From: Solwaraspora sp. WMMA2056
GTDB taxonomy: Bacteria; Actinomycetota; Actinomycetes; Mycobacteriales; Micromonosporaceae
Direction: 5' to 3'
DNA length: 64,000 nucleotides
Assembly (NCBI RefSeq): GCF_030345095.1
Contig: NZ_CP128360.1
Location: forward strand, 3,100,001 to 3,164,000
Part shown: positions 27,542-34,998 of the stretch, one piece after another
How positions within the stretch are numbered: position 1 is the stretch's first letter
How the letters are laid out: each line of letters starts with the position of its first letter
Translations under genes and position numbers: made by a program
The notes under the pieces: generated by a model
The model's input: only the letters and a program-made list of their open reading frames with translations
Told to the model about the DNA's origin: nothing
Database searches by the model: none

Positions 27542-27901
27542 GTGAGCCTGTCGGTTGTGACATCGACCCTGCCCGGTGGAATTGTGGAGATCGCGCCGCA
27601 AGGTGAGATCGACGTAGATACGGCACACGAGGTGCGCGAGGCGGTCCAGGCCGTGTTGACCAAGGGCCGGCCCAGCCGGATTCAGCTCAACATGCGTCTG
27701 GTGACCTTCATCGACTCGGTCGGCATCAGCGCCATGGTCGCCGGCTTCCAGGCCGCCGAGGTCAGCGGCATCAAGCTCGTGGTCACCGAGCCGAGCCGGT
27801 TCGTGCACCGGCAGCTGTGGGTGACCGGCCTGCTCGGGCTCTTCGGCGCTCCCGAGCCGTACGTCGGTGACGCGGCCGAGCGCGAGGTGCCACTGCGCTG
27901 A
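27542..27901 (+). CDS. STAS-domain anti-sigma factor antagonist
   Basis: Protein of 119 residues consisting of a single STAS domain, as in SpoIIAA/RsbV-type antagonists that release sigma factors when unphosphorylated. The phosphorylation-site region reads FIDSVGISAMV with Ser59 after Asp58, and the N-terminal GEIDVDTAHEVR is typical. The GTG has a GGAGG seven bases upstream. No anti-sigma kinase (RsbW/SpoIIAB ATPase) is adjacent; the Ser/Thr kinase gene 145 bases downstream is a different kinase type and a possible but unproven modifier. Confidence 0.9.
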   Translation: MSLSVVTSTLPGGIVEIAPQGEIDVDTAHEVREAVQAVLTKGRPSRIQLNMRLVTFIDSVGISAMVAGFQAAEVSGIKLVVTEPSRFVHRQLWVTGLLGLFGAPEPYVGDAAEREVPLR

Positions 27902-28046
27902 CGTCCGAGGACACGCCGGCCGTCGGCACAAAAGGCGGCTGCAACCTGCTTCCGCGACCCGGCCTGCAGCCGGCCACGTTAGCGCCCGGTTAACACTCGA
28001 CCGCAATGCTTGTCGGGTTATCGATCTTGCTGGAAAATAGTCGCTC

Positions 28047-28934
28047 GTGACATGGTTGCGGGTGGGTACCACTATTCTCCGGCGCTATGTCCTGCTTTAT
28101 CCGATCGGACGCGGCGGTGTCTCGGTCGTCTACCGCGCGATCGACATCGAGAACGCCCGTCCCATCGCCGTCAAGCTGCTGGCCCCGGCTGTCCGGGGCG
28201 ATCGTCGTGCCCACGCCGACATCCGCCGGGAGGCAATGATCGCCGACCGGTTGCGGCACCCGAGCGTGCCCCGGGTGTACGACGTCGGCGAGATGCCGCT
28301 CGGTGGTGGCGGCACCGCCTCGTACGTCGCGATGGAACTGCTCACCGGCTGGGTGCTGACCGCCCGCCTGCGCGACGGCCCGATGCCGTGGTCCGATGCC
28401 GTGCGGATCGCCGCCACCGCCGCCGACGTGCTGGCCGTGGCGCACCGTCGGGGCGTGGTACACCGCGATCTCACCCCCAGCAACGTGATGCTGACGGATG
28501 CCGGGGCGAAGATCATCGACTTCGGGCTGGCAACGGTCGCGGACCGGCCAGCGCGTGGTCCGGGCCACCGTACCGGGTGGACCTCCGGACCGCGTCGGCC
28601 CGACCTGCCCGTGCACCCGGTCGGCGGACCCGGCCGGCCGAGCGACGACGTGTACGCGCTGGGCGTGCTGCTCTACCAGATGGTCACCGGCAGCTCGCCC
28701 TACCCGGCGGCCCGCCCGGGCCGGTCGGCGGCCGACGTACGGTTCAGTGCATTGGCCCCGACCCCCGTACTGAACGTCACCGGGATGCCGCGCGCCGTCG
28801 CAGAACTGTGTCGGGCGTTGATGGCCAAACGGGCTGACACCAGACCGAGCAGCAGCGAAGCGGCCTTCGCGCTGTGGGAGCTGCTGGACCGCCCGGCCGT
28901 CGAGTCCGTGCTGGCCGGCAGGTCCTCCCACTGA
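28047..28934 (+). CDS. Soluble Ser/Thr protein kinase with altered catalytic loop
   Basis: Hanks-type kinase of 295 residues without a transmembrane helix or sensor domain. Gly-rich loop GRGGVSVVY (residues 21-29), ATP-binding Lys43 (AVKLL), catalytic Asp141 and Asn146, and DFG at 158-160. The catalytic loop reads HRDLTPSN, so the usual Lys two residues after Asp is Thr143. The activation segment is Arg/Gly/Pro-rich with no APE motif, and the last 30 residues are ordinary C-lobe. Catalysis may be weak. The GTG has no clear SD. The STAS gene lies immediately upstream in the same direction. Confidence 0.85.
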   Translation: MTWLRVGTTILRRYVLLYPIGRGGVSVVYRAIDIENARPIAVKLLAPAVRGDRRAHADIRREAMIADRLRHPSVPRVYDVGEMPLGGGGTASYVAMELLTGWVLTARLRDGPMPWSDAVRIAATAADVLAVAHRRGVVHRDLTPSNVMLTDAGAKIIDFGLATVADRPARGPGHRTGWTSGPRRPDLPVHPVGGPGRPSDDVYALGVLLYQMVTGSSPYPAARPGRSAADVRFSALAPTPVLNVTGMPRAVAELCRALMAKRADTRPSSSEAAFALWELLDRPAVESVLAGRSSH

Positions 28935-29001
28935 CACACTCCCGGCGGGTCGCTGCCCCGGGCGGTGGTCCGCCCGGGGCAGCGGCATCTCATGGGTCCG
29001 C

Positions 29002-31959
29002 TCAGCCGAGCTGGAACGGCACCCGTACGGTCGACTGACCGGCGGCCGCCGTGGCGGCATCCACCCGTACCGTCGTCGCGGCGTTGCCGATCGCGTTCCA
29101 CAACTCCAGTCGGACGCAGCCGTTGCTCATCGCCCGGAAGTCACCCGAGGCCGACCGCAGGCCGGCGCTGTTGCGGTACGTCTCGGTGCCGGGCACCGGG
29201 TCGGTGGCGAAGTAGTGGTAGGTCTCCGTACGGCTGTAGGCGCCTGAGCCGGTGAAGTCGTACGACACCCGGGCCTGGATACCCGCGCCGACCGCGGTGC
29301 CCGCGTCCACCTGCAGGGCGAACGTGGTGCCGGCCGACCGGTACGCACCGGTCAACCCGCAGGCCCGGAAGGTGACCGGGTTGTGCGGCGTACCGTCGTG
29401 GTTCGCTCCGCCCGCCGACGGCACCGTCACCGTCGTCGCGGCCGTCCCGGCGGTGTTGCTCAGCACCCCGGCGGACCGCAGGTGGAACAGGTCCGAGGTG
29501 ACCGGCGGGGTGGTCGGACCCGGCGTGGGCGAGGCCGGTGGGGTGGGGGACAGGCTCGGCGACGGGTTCGGGGTGGCCGGGGCACCGGTGGCGTTGCCGC
29601 CGCTCCAGGTGTGCGCCCCGCTGGTGGCGGTCCGCCCGGCCGGCACGGTCAGTCGGGTGCCGTCGGAGAAGGTGACCGTGACCGGTGCGGCGGTGATGTT
29701 GCTCGCGACGTAGGTGCGGGCACCGTTGCGGTTGAACACCGCGTACAGCGGGGTGTTCGCGGTGACGCCGGTGTCGACGCGGCCCAACGCGGCCAGGTTG
29801 CGCACCCAGTGGAACGTGTGCGCCCGGCTTTCGCCCTCCTCGACCGGGTAGTTGGGGTTGGCCCGCAGGCTGGTCAGGGCGGCGTCAGCGTTGCCGAGCG
29901 CCTGGAACGACCAGAGGATGTCCTGCCAGACCGTCGGCGGACCCCCGTTGTTGCTGACCAGCGCGTTCCAGTTGGTGGCGATGTAGTCCGGCCGGTAGCC
30001 GAGGTAGAGCGAGCCACCGGTGATCGGCAGCATGTTGATGCCCTGAATCATCTCCGGTTCGGCGCTGAACCAGGTGGCGTACGCACCACCGTCGCCCCAG
30101 ACCATGCCGACCGACCGGTGCCCGAAGTTGGCCGGGAAGTTGGTGTCCGAGGAGTCGAACCAGTACTCCTGGATGGCCGCCGACTGGGTGGTGTAGATGT
30201 ACAGCCCGGCGTCGCGGATCGCGGTGTTGCCGGTGGCCAGACCCCACTGGATCAGGGCGTTGGCGAAGTTCATCCCCTCCGACGAGGATTCCTGGTTGTT
30301 GCCGGCGAAGAACGCGCCGTGCCCGGCCGCCCAGTCGTGCCCGGCGTAGATGTCGAAGTCACGCAGGAACGGGAACATCGGGTCGTTGCGGTCCCAGCTG
30401 TTCGCGTCGCGAATCAGCAGGTTGACCATGCCGCCGTACTGGCTGGTCGACGCCCATGTCGGGTCGAACTTGGCCAGCGTCGCGGCGGCGGCGATGTAGT
30501 AGCCGTAGTGGAAGTGGTGGTCGTTGAGGTCGGTGTCGGAGCCGTACGAGGCGGGGTAGCCGACCAGGGTGCCCCACGCCTGGTCGTAGAAGAACACCCG
30601 CTCGGCCTTGCCGGGGCTGGCGGTGAACCAGTCGGTCAGCCGGGTCCGGATCGCGGCGAGCAGGTGGTCGCGTTGCGCGGTCCGGCCGAGCTGGTCGGCG
30701 ATCTCGGCCAGGCGGGCGGCCCGGCCGAGCGCCTTGCCGGTCCAGTAGGTGTCGTTGTTGAACCCGGCGAACGGGTCTCCGGAGGCGGCCTGGTCGAGGT
30801 GGGCGGTGAGGGTCGCGAGGTCGGCGCCGGTGCTGGTGGCCACCGCCGGCACCTCCGGCAGTACGCCGTGGAAGCGCATCGCGGTCCGGAACGACGTCGC
30901 GCCGACCAGGTTGCGCATCGGGCCCCGGGCCGACACGTAGGTCTCCGCGATCGGGCTGCCGCCGTCGAGGTGCTTCCACTGGTGCGGGTAGAGCGAGACG
31001 ACCGTGCCGGTGGCGGAGCCCTCACGGGCCGTGGTGGTGAAGCTGTAGGTGGCGTCGACCGTGCTGCTGGCCTGGTCGTAGCTCCAGCTGACCCGGGTGC
31101 CGGTGACGTGGGCGTGGGCGTACTGGCCGTAGCTGTCCATCAGCGCGGTGCGCCGGGCGGCGCTGGTGCCGGTCGAGGTGGGCAGCAGCGCCACCGAGAA
31201 GTAGCCACGGCCGGCCAGGGTGGAGCTGATCGTGGTCCCGGAGACGGTCCAGGTCGCGCCGCTGGGGGCGTAGGCGACGTAGTCGTGGCCGCGCATCAAG
31301 AATCCGACGCGGGTGCCGCTGTGGTGCCAGACCGTCGGTGTGCCGGGGAACGACAGTTGTGCGTTTCCGCCGGTGACCTGGGCGTACACGAACGGCAGGC
31401 CGTGGCCGACGGTGGTGCGCAGGGTGCGGGTGCCGTCGGACCAGTACGGACTGACGGTCCAGTCGGTCCAGCCGTCGACCTTGACGTCCGGGGCGTTGAG
31501 TCCGGCGACGCCGAGGGTGAACTCCCGGGTGTACGGGTAGTGGTACTCGCCGACGCCGGTCGACGTGCCGGAGATCGCCGCCTCGGTGGTGTACGAGACC
31601 CCGAGCCCACCGGAGGCCGGCTGGAACGACATCGGGTGGGCGTGCAGCGGATCGGAGTACGCGCAGTTGTAGCGCTTGAACAGCAGCGACGACCACCAGT
31701 CGTTGGTGGGTACCGCACCGGTAGGCGCGTTGCCGGTCACGTACTGCCGGGGGTTGGCGGAGATGTTGCCGCAGGCGGTCGGGGCGGCGGCACCGGCCGG
31801 GCGGGTGGTGGTGTAGCTGCCGGCGCCGACGGTGGCGGCGTCGGCGGTGCGCAGCACGCCGAAGTTCAGTCCGGCGGCTGCCAGCGCCGTCACGGTGGTG
31901 GCTGCCAGGATCCGGCGCGGCGTGCGGCTTCGGCGCCCGCCTCGGATCGACAGTGTCAT
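29002..31959 (-). CDS. Secreted endo-beta-1,3-glucanase, GH81, with C-terminal glucan-binding domain
   Basis: Exported enzyme of 985 residues degrading beta-1,3-glucan (fungal wall, laminarin, callose). A long signal peptide ends near the ADA at residue 41. The GH81 module covers about 50-700 with DLNDHHFHYGYYI (about 476) and the acidic motif NNQESSSEGMN (about 553) that contains the proposed catalytic Glu. A short beta domain follows, then a Pro/Ser/Thr linker (about 790-820) and a C-terminal domain of about 155 residues resembling the beta-1,3-glucan-binding CBM56 family. Start ATG has GGAGG four bases upstream. Two LacI-type palindromes lie 180-260 bases upstream, suggesting induction by glucan oligosaccharides. 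Confidence 0.92.
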   Translation of the reverse strand: MTLSIRGGRRSRTPRRILAATTVTALAAAGLNFGVLRTADAATVGAGSYTTTRPAGAAAPTACGNISANPRQYVTGNAPTGAVPTNDWWSSLLFKRYNCAYSDPLHAHPMSFQPASGGLGVSYTTEAAISGTSTGVGEYHYPYTREFTLGVAGLNAPDVKVDGWTDWTVSPYWSDGTRTLRTTVGHGLPFVYAQVTGGNAQLSFPGTPTVWHHSGTRVGFLMRGHDYVAYAPSGATWTVSGTTISSTLAGRGYFSVALLPTSTGTSAARRTALMDSYGQYAHAHVTGTRVSWSYDQASSTVDATYSFTTTAREGSATGTVVSLYPHQWKHLDGGSPIAETYVSARGPMRNLVGATSFRTAMRFHGVLPEVPAVATSTGADLATLTAHLDQAASGDPFAGFNNDTYWTGKALGRAARLAEIADQLGRTAQRDHLLAAIRTRLTDWFTASPGKAERVFFYDQAWGTLVGYPASYGSDTDLNDHHFHYGYYIAAAATLAKFDPTWASTSQYGGMVNLLIRDANSWDRNDPMFPFLRDFDIYAGHDWAAGHGAFFAGNNQESSSEGMNFANALIQWGLATGNTAIRDAGLYIYTTQSAAIQEYWFDSSDTNFPANFGHRSVGMVWGDGGAYATWFSAEPEMIQGINMLPITGGSLYLGYRPDYIATNWNALVSNNGGPPTVWQDILWSFQALGNADAALTSLRANPNYPVEEGESRAHTFHWVRNLAALGRVDTGVTANTPLYAVFNRNGARTYVASNITAAPVTVTFSDGTRLTVPAGRTATSGAHTWSGGNATGAPATPNPSPSLSPTPPASPTPGPTTPPVTSDLFHLRSAGVLSNTAGTAATTVTVPSAGGANHDGTPHNPVTFRACGLTGAYRSAGTTFALQVDAGTAVGAGIQARVSYDFTGSGAYSRTETYHYFATDPVPGTETYRNSAGLRSASGDFRAMSNGCVRLELWNAIGNAATTVRVDAATAAAGQSTVRVPFQLG

Positions 31960-32141
31960 GGTGCCTCCGGTCAGATCGGGCGTAGTCCAAGATCACAAAC
32001 TGTTTCACGCCCATTAATGAGTTATTGCCAGGAGGTCACCAGAGACCTGGCCCTGCTGTCAATATCCGGACATGAACTTTCGTGAATCAGGTAGGCGTCG
32101 GCTGTTCCGGTTGACAGCCGCACGGGTTGCTCGTTACCTTC

Positions 32142-32157
32142 GTGAGAGCGCTCTCAC
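32142..32157. promoter_or_regulatory. LacI/CebR-like operator 1
   Basis: Perfect 16-bp palindrome GTGAGAGCGCTCTCAC. It follows the AGCGCT-centred pattern of CebR-type operators (TGGGAGCGCTCCCA) that control beta-glucan and cellulose use in actinomycetes. It lies 183 bases upstream of the GH81 start. Confidence 0.75.
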
Positions 32158-32208
32158 AGCCTCCTTGGCTCCGACAACACGGGGTAGGGTCGGGGTGACG
32201 GTGAGCTG

Positions 32209-32222
32209 AAAGAGCGCTCTCA
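32209..32222. promoter_or_regulatory. LacI/CebR-like operator 2
   Basis: AAAGAGCGCTCTCA contains a perfect 10-bp palindrome (32211-32220) and matches operator 1 at 12 of 14 positions. Centre-to-centre distance is 66 bases, roughly six helical turns, compatible with looping by a tetramer or two dimers. Confidence 0.65.
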
Positions 32223-32279
32223 CTGATTGTCCGGTGTCGTTGCCGGCCGGAACGCCGGTCGGCGTCGGCGCTTTTCGCA

Positions 32280-32309
32280 ATCAGTCCATTCGTTATCAGT
32301 CCATTCGTT
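32280..32309. repeat. 15-bp perfect tandem duplication
   Basis: Two adjacent copies of ATCAGTCCATTCGTT (32280-32294, 32295-32309). No function is visible. Confidence 0.8.
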
Positions 32310-32361
32310 GTGCCCGCATACCGCCGATGCCATTTGCCGACCATTGGGTCGCGGATCGAGT

Positions 32362-32422
32362 CGGCGCATCGCGCGGGCTGAGTCGGCAGGTCGGCCGGGC
32401 CGAGCCGGCGCATCGCGCGGGC
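32362..32422. repeat. 17-bp direct repeat
   Basis: CGGCGCATCGCGCGGGC occurs at 32362-32378 and 32406-32422, 44 bases apart, in the non-coding region downstream of the wall-protein gene. Confidence 0.75.
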
Positions 32423-32431
32423 CGGGACACG

Positions 32432-32465
32432 ACGACGGCGGCCACCGTTCGGTGACCGCCGTCGT
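32432..32465 (-). terminator. Terminator of the riboswitch-controlled wall-protein gene
   Basis: A 15-bp stem with one mismatch (32432-32446 with 32451-32465) and loop GTTC, located 12 bases after the TGA of the minus-strand gene. Confidence 0.7.
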
Positions 32466-32477
32466 TCGGGGGAGGAA

Positions 32478-33665
32478 TCAGTACACGGACAGGTGAACGT
32501 GGTTGGTGTGGTCGCTCGACGGGTCGCCGCCGGCACCGCTGTACGCCTTCCAGCCACTGCTGGGCAGCCAGATCCGCTTGAACCAGATCACGTAGAGCAC
32601 GCCGAGCCGGTCGGCGTTGGCGATGTAGTAGTTGGCCAGGTTGTCGCCGTAGGTCTTGTCCCCGCCGCTGGCGACCCCGCCGAAGCCGTTGGGCTGGGCG
32701 GCGAAGTCGCACGCCCGGCCCTTCGGGTGCTCACCCGAGCCGCCGTTGCGGAAGCAGGAGACATAGCGGGTGAAGCCGGCGGCCTTGGCCTGGTTGAGCG
32801 CGTGCAACGTACGCGGGGTGATGCAGCCGGAGGTGGTCGGGTCGTCGACGTTGCAGGACTCGCTCGGCCAGGAGCCGTTCGCGTTGCGAGGTGCCGGCGT
32901 CGCCGACGCGCTGGCCGACCCGGAGCCCGACGACCCGGAGCCCGACGATCCGGAGCCCGACGATCCGGAGCCCGACGATCCGGAGCCCGACGATCCGGAT
33001 CCGGAGCTGTTCGCCGCTTCGCGTTCGGCCTGCTCACGGGCCTGCTCCTCAGCGGCGACGGCCACCGCGAGGGCCCGTTCGGCCTGCTTCTTGCGCTGAT
33101 CCATGATGGTCAGCTGCTTGCGCTGCTCGCGGATCTCGTTCTCGATGGCCGCCTTCGACCGGGTCACCTGGTCGCGGGTGCGGTACAGCTCGCGCAGCTG
33201 CTTCTCCTCGTTGGCGGTCACCGCGCTCAACGCGGCGGCGCGGTCGAGGAAGCCTTCCGGCGAGGTGCTGTTCAGCAGCGCAGAGACCGGACCGAGCCGG
33301 CCGTTGCGGTACGCACGGTCGACGAGCTGACCGACGTTGGTGTTGCGGACCTCGAGTTCGGTCTCGACCTCGGCCAGCCGTGCGGTGAGCTGCTTCTGCC
33401 GCTTGCCGGAGTTGTCGAGCGCGGCCTTGGCGTCGATCCAGCCGCGCGAGGCCGCGTCGAGCTCCTTGCGCAGACTCGGGGTGCCGCCTTCGTCGTCGGA
33501 GCCGGCGGGAGCGTAGGCGGGTAGCGCGGCACCGGCCGGCACCGGGGCACCGACCGGCGCTCCGGTGACGGCGATCAGGATCGCGGCCAGCGGCACCAGG
33601 CGGGCAAAGCGGTTCTTCCGCCCCGGCGTCGCGCGCCGGGGTCGTTCGGGGAGCGGGTACGTCAC
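32478..33665 (-). CDS. Secreted coiled-coil cell-wall protein with M15-like C-terminal domain
   Basis: Exported protein of 395 residues. Signal peptide (about 20-46, ending PAGAALP), then a long coiled coil (about 62-215) like those of NlpC/P60-associated and FtsX-activated wall hydrolases, a (SSGSG)n spacer, and a C-terminal domain of about 120 residues with GEHPKGRACDF and HTNHVHLSVY. These match the zinc-site pattern (H-x6-D ... H-x-H) of ARB_07466-like/M15 carboxypeptidase-related domains, so peptidoglycan cleavage is likely. GTG start with AAGGAA upstream. A c-di-AMP riboswitch ends only 15 bases upstream of the start codon. Confidence 0.85.
   Translation of the reverse strand: MTYPLPERPRRATPGRKNRFARLVPLAAILIAVTGAPVGAPVPAGAALPAYAPAGSDDEGGTPSLRKELDAASRGWIDAKAALDNSGKRQKQLTARLAEVETELEVRNTNVGQLVDRAYRNGRLGPVSALLNSTSPEGFLDRAAALSAVTANEEKQLRELYRTRDQVTRSKAAIENEIREQRKQLTIMDQRKKQAERALAVAVAAEEQAREQAEREAANSSGSGSSGSGSSGSGSSGSGSSGSGSSGSGSASASATPAPRNANGSWPSESCNVDDPTTSGCITPRTLHALNQAKAAGFTRYVSCFRNGGSGEHPKGRACDFAAQPNGFGGVASGGDKTYGDNLANYYIANADRLGVLYVIWFKRIWLPSSGWKAYSGAGGDPSSDHTNHVHLSVY
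32917..33004 (-). repeat. Coding 15-bp repeat encoding SSGSG
   Basis: About six near-identical 15-base units encode a Ser/Gly linker between the coiled coil and the catalytic-like domain. Near identity of the units suggests slippage-prone length variation. Confidence 0.85.
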
Positions 33666-33679
33666 CGTGCAGGTTCCTT

Positions 33680-33796
33680 CCGTCAGCCGCCGACCGGGTT
33701 AGCTGACGGGTTCGGGACGGAAGATCCCTACCGCTGACGCGGATGCACCCCAGGAACGTGGTTCCCCGGCTCGCCGTACAGGCGATTAGGCGACGG
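33680..33796 (-). promoter_or_regulatory. c-di-AMP riboswitch (ydaO-yuaA class)
   Basis: Minus-strand leader sequence shows the conserved aptamer blocks in order: GCCGGGGAACCA, CTGGGGTGCATCC, GCGGTAGGGAT, CCGAACCCGTCAGCTAACCC and GGTCGGCGG. The closing helix pairs CCGTC/GCC at 33789-33796 with GGC/GACGG at 33680-33691. The class binds cyclic di-AMP and in actinobacteria typically precedes peptidoglycan hydrolases. The SD-like AAGGAA (33674-33679) is directly adjacent to the last paired base, so translational as well as transcriptional control is possible. An A/T-rich stretch with a minus-strand CATAAT (33888-33893) is the probable promoter. Confidence 0.9.
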
Positions 33797-33970
33797 CCTT
33801 CGCGGGCGCCGGAGGGGCGCCGCCCGGACGAAGACCGAGGCCGAGGCTACCGGTCCGGTCGCCATCTGTCGCGAGATCGATGAACATATTATGTCTAGAT
33901 AAATCGGAAATAAAGGTACATCGCCGTTGTTTGCGTCGCGGGAAGGTCACGAAACTTAAGCGTCCGCTAA

Positions 33971-34879
33971 TCACCAGTCCGTCGGTCCGCAGGGGTCCGC
34001 AGGCGACAATGGCTCGACTTGCAGCGTTGCGTGATCGATTCCGAACTCTTCGTGCAGGGCCCGCCGGGCGTCGCGCAGCACCCCGCCGACCTCGGCGCCG
34101 GCCACGGTGGCCAGATGCGCCGAGACCACCTCCATCCCCTGGGTGAGGGTCCACACGTGCAGGTCGTGCACGTCGCACACGCCCGGCACGGCGGCCAGGC
34201 GGGCCCTGACCCGGGGCACGTCGACGTGCTCCGGCGCGGCCTGGACCAGCACCCGCACCGCGGAGCGGGCCAGCCGCCAGGTCCGGGGCAGGATCAGCGC
34301 CCCGACGGCGACGGCGACCACCGGGTCGGCGTACCACCAGCCGGTGGTGGCGATCACCAGGGCCGCCACGATCACCCCGACCGAGCCGAGCAGATCGCCG
34401 AGCACCTCCAGATAGGCGCCCCGGACGTTGAGGCTCTCCTTGGCGCCGGCGCGCAGCAGCCCGAACGCGACCAGGTTGGCGACCAGGCCCGCCACCGCCA
34501 CCGCCAGCATCGGGCCGGCGGGCACCGGCTCCGGGTCGGCGAACCGGCGGACCGCCTCGACCATGACGTAGCCGGCGACCCCGGCGAGTAGCGCCGCGTT
34601 CGCCAGGGCGGCGAGCACCTCGAGCCGGTAGAGGCCGAAGGTGCGCTGCGGATCGTCGGACGCGCGACGGCCGGCGGCGATCGCGGCCAGCGCCATGCCG
34701 ATGCCGAGAACGTCGGTGAACATGTGCCCGGCGTCGGAGAGCAGCGCCAGGGAGCCGGTGAGCAGCGCGGCCACCGCCTCGACGACCATGAAGACCGCCA
34801 GCAGGACGAACGCGATCCACAGCCGCCCGTAGTGTCGCTGCCCGGCGGTGCCCGCTCCGTGATCGTGTCCCGCGCCCAT
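33971..34879 (-). CDS. Cation diffusion facilitator (CDF/CzcD-type) metal exporter
   Basis: Membrane antiporter of 302 residues exporting zinc, cobalt, cadmium or similar cations in exchange for protons. His-containing N-terminus (GHDHGAG), six hydrophobic helices, metal-site motifs SDAGHMFTDV in helix 2 and LEVLGDLLGSV in helix 5, and a cytoplasmic C-terminal domain with VHDLHVWTL. I chose ATG 34879 because GGAAGG lies eight bases upstream; the GTG at 34888 would sit on that SD. A perfect inverted repeat in the leader suggests a metal-sensing repressor. Confidence 0.92.
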   Translation of the reverse strand: MGAGHDHGAGTAGQRHYGRLWIAFVLLAVFMVVEAVAALLTGSLALLSDAGHMFTDVLGIGMALAAIAAGRRASDDPQRTFGLYRLEVLAALANAALLAGVAGYVMVEAVRRFADPEPVPAGPMLAVAVAGLVANLVAFGLLRAGAKESLNVRGAYLEVLGDLLGSVGVIVAALVIATTGWWYADPVVAVAVGALILPRTWRLARSAVRVLVQAAPEHVDVPRVRARLAAVPGVCDVHDLHVWTLTQGMEVVSAHLATVAGAEVGGVLRDARRALHEEFGIDHATLQVEPLSPADPCGPTDW

Positions 34880-34925
34880 CCCGGTCACCTTCCGTCGCCC
34901 GGTGCCCCGACCGAAGACTAATGCT

Positions 34926-34941
34926 CACATAGCGATATGTG
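34926..34941. promoter_or_regulatory. Operator candidate of the CDF exporter
   Basis: CACATA-GCGA-TATGTG, a perfect 6-bp inverted repeat with a 4-base centre, with further partial symmetry outside. It lies 47 bases upstream of the exporter start. The A/T-rich arms resemble ArsR/SmtB sensor operators; no such regulator gene is adjacent. Confidence 0.55.
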
Positions 34942-34998
34942 CAACAGATGACCGGGCGGCGCCCACCACCCCCGCCGGGAGCCGCCGGAGCAGGCCCG

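Larger units (their letters stand above)
31960..32477. other. 518-bp regulatory region between the glucanase and the wall protein
   Basis: No gene is convincing. It holds the two LacI-type operators, a 15-bp tandem repeat, a 17-bp direct repeat and the terminator of the wall-protein gene. A plus-strand TTGACA with a 17-base spacer to TTACCT (32111-32139) abuts the first operator but faces away from the glucanase; no plus-strand gene follows it. Confidence 0.6.

Noticed and set aside
32227-32496. Plus-strand ORF downstream of the operator pair
   Set aside because: His/Arg/Ser-rich product, no SD, crosses the terminator and enters the opposite gene; it spans non-coding repeats.
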